DNA of 25,746 nucleotides from JBOHUX01 sp050734915 (GTDB taxonomy: Bacteria > Chloroflexota > Dormibacteria > Dormibacterales > Dormibacteraceae): assembly GCA_050734915.1 (NCBI GenBank), contig JBOHUX010000009.1, forward strand, positions 1-25,746, in the 5' to 3' direction. The notes below the pieces were generated by a model that was not told the DNA's origin, did not search any database, and saw nothing but the letters and a program-made list of their open reading frames with translations. How positions within the stretch are numbered: position 1 is the stretch's first letter; each line of letters begins with the position of its first letter. A program made the position numbers and the translations under genes. Positions 22,548 to 25,746 of the stretch are shown piece by piece.

Positions 22548-25412
22548 TCAGCCCGTCGGAAGCGCCATCCGCAGCACCTGCGCCAGGTGGAGGGCGGTGC
22601 GCCCGGTCGCCTGCTCGATCTGCTCCCGGCAGCTGAACCCGTCGGCGAGAACCAGGGTGTCGGGGGCGGCCGCGCGGACCGCCGGCAGCAGCACCCTCTC
22701 ACCGCATGCGATCGAGATCCGGTGGTGCTCCCCACGCTCGAAGCCGAACGCCCCCGCCATCCCGCAGCAGCCGGAGTCGAGGATGTCCGCCTCGATGCCG
22801 GCCGCGGCAAGGACCTCGCTATCGGCGTCCATACCCCAGAGCGCCCGCTGGTGGCAGTGACCCTGGACGATGGCCCGGGCGCCGAGGGGCCGCAGCCGGA
22901 GATCCGCCAGCCGGAGCCGGAGAAAGCCCGCCAGAGGCTGGGCCTGGGCCGCCAGCCGGCGGGCGTCCTCGTCGTCTCCAATCAGGTTCAAGAGCTCGTC
23001 CTTGAAGACCGCCAGGCAGCTTGGTTCGAGCCCGACCACCGCGGTGCCGGCGCGAATGTCCTCGCGGAGCGTGGCCACCACCCCCTTCAGCTGCCGCCGG
23101 GCCAAGCTCAGCATGCCATGGTCGAAGAGCGGGCGCCCGCAGCAGACGCGGCGGCCGGGAAGGACCACCTGCAGACCCAGCGACTCCAGCACCGCCACCG
23201 CCGCCCGGGCGATGTCGGGGCGGAATCCGTCATTGAAGGTGTCCGCCCAGAGAATGACGCGCTCCGAGCCCCGGGCGCGCGGCGGACGGCGGTCGAACCA
23301 GGCCCGGAACGTCTGCCGGGCGAACGCGGGCGGGCGGCGCTCGGGTGCCATGCCCGCCAGCCACTTGAGGCCGGCGCCGAGCCCCGGCGCCCGCAGCGCG
23401 CCATTGGCAAGCCCGGGAGCGGCGGCGGCCGCCCTCGCCCACCAGTGGATGAGCCCCATCGAGTAGGCCGACCGGGGGCGGAGGCGCCCCGCGTAATGGT
23501 GGGACAGGAACTCCGCCTTGTAGCTCGCCATGTCGACCTCGACCGGGCACTCGCCCCGGCATCCCTTGCAGGCCAGACAGAGATCGAGCGCCTCCTTCAC
23601 CTCGCGGCTGCGCCAGCCGCCCGGCACGGCGCCGGTCTCCAGCATCTCGAAGAGCAGGCGAGCACGCCCACGCGTCGAATGTCTCTCCTCCCGCGTCACC
23701 ATGTAGCTGGGGCACATCGTGCCGCCCCCTGATCGCGTACACCTGCCGACCCCGACGCAGCGCCGGGTGGCGAGCCCGAGGTTCCCCCCGTCCTCGACGA
23801 AGCGGAATCCCGCCCCGCGCGCGAGCGGGACCGGCCGGACGGCGGCGAGACGGAGATCCGCGTCGAGGGGCCGGGCGTCCACCACCTTGCCCGGGTTCAT
23901 CCGGCCGTCGGGATCCCAGATCGACTTGAACTCCCGGAAGGCGGCCAGCAGCTCGGGCCCGAACATCCTCACCAGCAGCTCGCCCCGTGCCTGACCGTCT
24001 CCATGCTCGCCGGAGAGGGAGCCGCCGAAGCCGATCACCAGGTCGGCGGCCGCCTCGACGTACGATCGGAAGTTCCTGACGCCGGCCGCCGAGGACAGCT
24101 CGAAGTCGGTCAGCGTATGCAGACAGCCATCGCCGAAGTGGCCGTAGAAAGCCCCGGTGTACCCGTGCGCGCCGAGCAGCCGGCGCAGCTCCCGGAGGTA
24201 GGCACCCATGCGATCGGGCGGTACCGCGGAGTCCTCCCATCCCGGCCAGGCCGTCCCGCGACCGGGCGCTCGAGCGGTCGCGCCCAGCGCCGACTCCCGG
24301 ATCCGCCAGAAGCGGAGAGCGTCGGCGGGGTCGGCGACCAGCAGCGAGCGGCCGCCTCCGAGCCTGGCGGCGGCCTCCCGCGCCAGCCCGACAGACTCCT
24401 CGGGTGTCGCCGCGCCGAACTCGACCAGCAGCCAGCCCCGCCCCGGCGGCAGCGCGTCCAGTTGGCGGACGTTGATCCCCCGGCGGCGGACCGCGGCCAC
24501 CAGCAGCTCGTCCATGCCCTCCAGCGCGATCGGGCCCAGCTCGAGCACACGGGGCACGTCGTCGGCGGCGTCGGCGACGTCCGGGTAGCCGAGCACCAGC
24601 AGGGTACGCGCGGGCGGGCTTTCGACCAGCCGCACCGTCGCCTCCAGCACCACGGCGCACGTGCCCTCGGTGCCGACCAGGGCCCGGGCGAGGTGGGGGC
24701 CGCGCTCAGGCATGAGCTCGTCCAGGTTGTAGCCGGAGACCCGGCGGGGAATGGCGGGGAATCGCTCCCGGACCAGGGGCGCCACCCTCTCGCCGAGCTC
24801 GACGAGCCGGCCGCTGATGGCCCCGGCGAGCCCGGGAGCGAGGTCCGAGTCGACGGGCATCGGAGGCATCCGCCCCAACCGCATCCGGGTGCCGCGATAG
24901 GTGACGACGTCGAGCTCCTCGACGTTGCGCACGGTGGTGCCGGACATCACCGAGTGGACACCGCAAGAGTTGTTGCCGATCATCCCGCCGAGCGTGCAGT
25001 ACTGGTGCGTCGAGGGGTCGGGGCCGAAGGTCAGGTGGTGCCGCTCGGCATCCGCGCGGAGCCGGTCCAGGACAGCTCCGCACTCGACGCGTGCCAGACG
25101 GCCCTCGGGGTCCACCTCGAGCACCCGGTCCATGTGCCGCGACATGTCCAGAACCACCGCCACGTTGCAGCTCTGCCCGGCCTGGCTGGTGCCCGCCCCT
25201 CGGGGCAGGACGGGCACGTCCATCCTCCGGCACACCTCAAGCGCCGCCAGGACGTCCTCGGCATCGCGCGGCTGGACCACCCCGATCGGCAACTGCCGGT
25301 AGTTGGAGGCGTCGGCCGAATAGAGCGCGCGGTCTCCCGCCGAGAAGCGGATCTCTCCCCGGACCACCCGCCTCAGGGCCGCCGCCAGCTCGGCGCCCGG
25401 CTCGATAGGCAC
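22548..25412 (-). CDS. FAD-binding and Fe-S oxidoreductase (GlcD-GlcF fusion type)
   Basis: This 954-residue two-part enzyme oxidises a 2-hydroxyacid, such as D-lactate, glycolate or 2-hydroxyglutarate, and probably passes electrons to the quinone pool. Part one has the FAD-binding PCMH domain (PRGAGTSQAGQS at 70-81; CTLGGMIGNNSCGVHS) and an FAD-oxidase C-terminal domain. Part two begins with RCVGVGRC and MCPSY (C552, C558, C567), then the 4Fe-4S motif C612, C615, C618, C622, followed by CCG domains with VCCGRPLF and SGCCGMAGAFG. The length matches YdiJ-like proteins. The start is GTG 25412, 7 nt after TAGGCT; the longer frame crosses the hutH start and is rejected. It is divergent from hutH. 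The substrate is not determined. Confidence 0.9.
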   Translation of the reverse strand: MPIEPGAELAAALRRVVRGEIRFSAGDRALYSADASNYRQLPIGVVQPRDAEDVLAALEVCRRMDVPVLPRGAGTSQAGQSCNVAVVLDMSRHMDRVLEVDPEGRLARVECGAVLDRLRADAERHHLTFGPDPSTHQYCTLGGMIGNNSCGVHSVMSGTTVRNVEELDVVTYRGTRMRLGRMPPMPVDSDLAPGLAGAISGRLVELGERVAPLVRERFPAIPRRVSGYNLDELMPERGPHLARALVGTEGTCAVVLEATVRLVESPPARTLLVLGYPDVADAADDVPRVLELGPIALEGMDELLVAAVRRRGINVRQLDALPPGRGWLLVEFGAATPEESVGLAREAAARLGGGRSLLVADPADALRFWRIRESALGATARAPGRGTAWPGWEDSAVPPDRMGAYLRELRRLLGAHGYTGAFYGHFGDGCLHTLTDFELSSAAGVRNFRSYVEAAADLVIGFGGSLSGEHGDGQARGELLVRMFGPELLAAFREFKSIWDPDGRMNPGKVVDARPLDADLRLAAVRPVPLARGAGFRFVEDGGNLGLATRRCVGVGRCTRSGGGTMCPSYMVTREERHSTRGRARLLFEMLETGAVPGGWRSREVKEALDLCLACKGCRGECPVEVDMASYKAEFLSHHYAGRLRPRSAYSMGLIHWWARAAAAAPGLANGALRAPGLGAGLKWLAGMAPERRPPAFARQTFRAWFDRRPPRARGSERVILWADTFNDGFRPDIARAAVAVLESLGLQVVLPGRRVCCGRPLFDHGMLSLARRQLKGVVATLREDIRAGTAVVGLEPSCLAVFKDELLNLIGDDEDARRLAAQAQPLAGFLRLRLADLRLRPLGARAIVQGHCHQRALWGMDADSEVLAAAGIEADILDSGCCGMAGAFGFERGEHHRISIACGERVLLPAVRAAAPDTLVLADGFSCREQIEQATGRTALHLAQVLRMALPTG

Positions 25413-25419
25413 GGGCCAT

Positions 25420-25425
25420 AGCCTA
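25420..25425 (-). promoter_or_regulatory. -10 box of leaderless promoter for the FAD/Fe-S oxidoreductase
   Basis: TAGGCT on the minus strand is followed by ATGGCCC and GTG 25412. The same AT-rich patch reads TAGCCT on the plus strand (25419-25424), a possible -10 box for hutH, so this may be a bidirectional promoter. Confidence 0.45.
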
Positions 25426-25484
25426 TAGCCGACATGACCGCGGAGCCGGGCGCGACCGGTCTCCCGTTCAGGAGATGAACAGAG

Positions 25485-25746
25485 ATGGTGCGACTCGATG
25501 GATCCAGCCTCACCTTCGACGAGGTCCGCCAGGTTGCTCGGCAGGGCGCGCCGGCCGAGCTGACCGACGATGCCCGCCAACGCGTCGAGTCGTCGTGGGG
25601 CCGGCTCCAAGGACTCGTCGATGCCGGCACGCCCGTCTACGGCCTGACGACCGGCTTCGGGGCGCTCGACGGCCGGCCCATCCCGCACGAGCTGAACCGG
25701 GCCCAGCAGCGGAATCTCCTGATGAGCCACTCGGCCGGGGTCGGGC
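25485..25746 (+). CDS. hutH: Histidine ammonia-lyase, 5' part
   Basis: Only the first 87 residues are in the window; the gene runs off the end. The sequence MVRLDGSSLTFDEV, VYGLTTGFGAL and NLLMSHSAGVG matches the N-terminus of histidine ammonia-lyase, which deaminates histidine to urocanate. The Ala-Ser-Gly that forms the MIO cofactor lies beyond the window, so another aromatic amino acid lyase is not excluded. ATG 25485 is preceded by GGAG at 25471-25474 and AGAG directly before the start. The gap to the divergent oxidoreductase is 72 bases. It would release ammonium for GlnA. Confidence 0.88.
   Translation, partial: MVRLDGSSLTFDEVRQVARQGAPAELTDDARQRVESSWGRLQGLVDAGTPVYGLTTGFGALDGRPIPHELNRAQQRNLLMSHSAGVG

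Overview
The window is GC-rich bacterial chromosome, densely packed with genes and apparently free of RNA genes, insertion sequences, phage genes or CRISPR arrays. The gene content (split cytochrome b6/subunit IV with a PDWY quinol motif, P-II/AmtB/GlnA locus, short intergenic gaps) and repeated TAnnnT boxes 6-8 nt before start codons suggest a Terrabacteria-type organism. Candidatus Dormibacterota, Chloroflexota or Actinomycetota are possible. This placement is inference; no 16S or other marker settles it.

Region 1 (28-4428, minus strand) is the 3' part of a cell-surface polysaccharide operon read right to left: RmlA-type nucleotidyltransferase, RmlC-like epimerase, RmlB dehydratase, then a Wzm/Wzt-type ABC exporter. 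Genes touch or overlap by a few bases. No RmlD reductase or glycosyltransferase is in view on this side. Region 2 (4532-9258) has a DNA polymerase IV gene on the plus strand. It meets, tail to tail and with a 185-bp overlap, a second minus-strand polysaccharide operon: Wzx-like flippase, polyprenyl-phosphate sugar-1-phosphate transferase and a DnaQ-like exonuclease.

Region 3 (9303-12304, plus) holds trpS followed by a three-gene quinol-oxidising complex: Tat-type Rieske protein, cytochrome b6-like subunit and subunit IV-like protein. Region 4 (12394-14323) is a divergent pair, a membrane GT2 glycosyltransferase (minus) and thioredoxin (plus), whose possible starts share one CATG.

Region 5 (14354-19656) is nitrogen assimilation: amtB-glnK on the minus strand, divergent glnA, and a GAF/PucR-type regulator convergent with glnA. 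Region 6 (19740-25746) holds a small Trm112-like zinc protein, a secreted CAP-domain protein with an 18-proline run, an NCS1 nucleobase-type permease, a large GlcD-GlcF-type FAD/Fe-S oxidoreductase and the 5' end of a histidine ammonia-lyase gene. Regions 5 and 6 together look like nitrogen-compound uptake and breakdown feeding ammonium into glutamine synthetase.

No clearly new multi-gene system was found. The most useful observations are a recurring leaderless-promoter pattern that also corrects the amtB start, a P-II protein lacking Tyr51, a Tat Rieske gene with no ordinary start codon upstream of its Tat motif, a TrpRS with an Fe-S-type cysteine set in altered arrangement, a cytochrome b with the heme c_i cysteine, and several operator-like palindromes.
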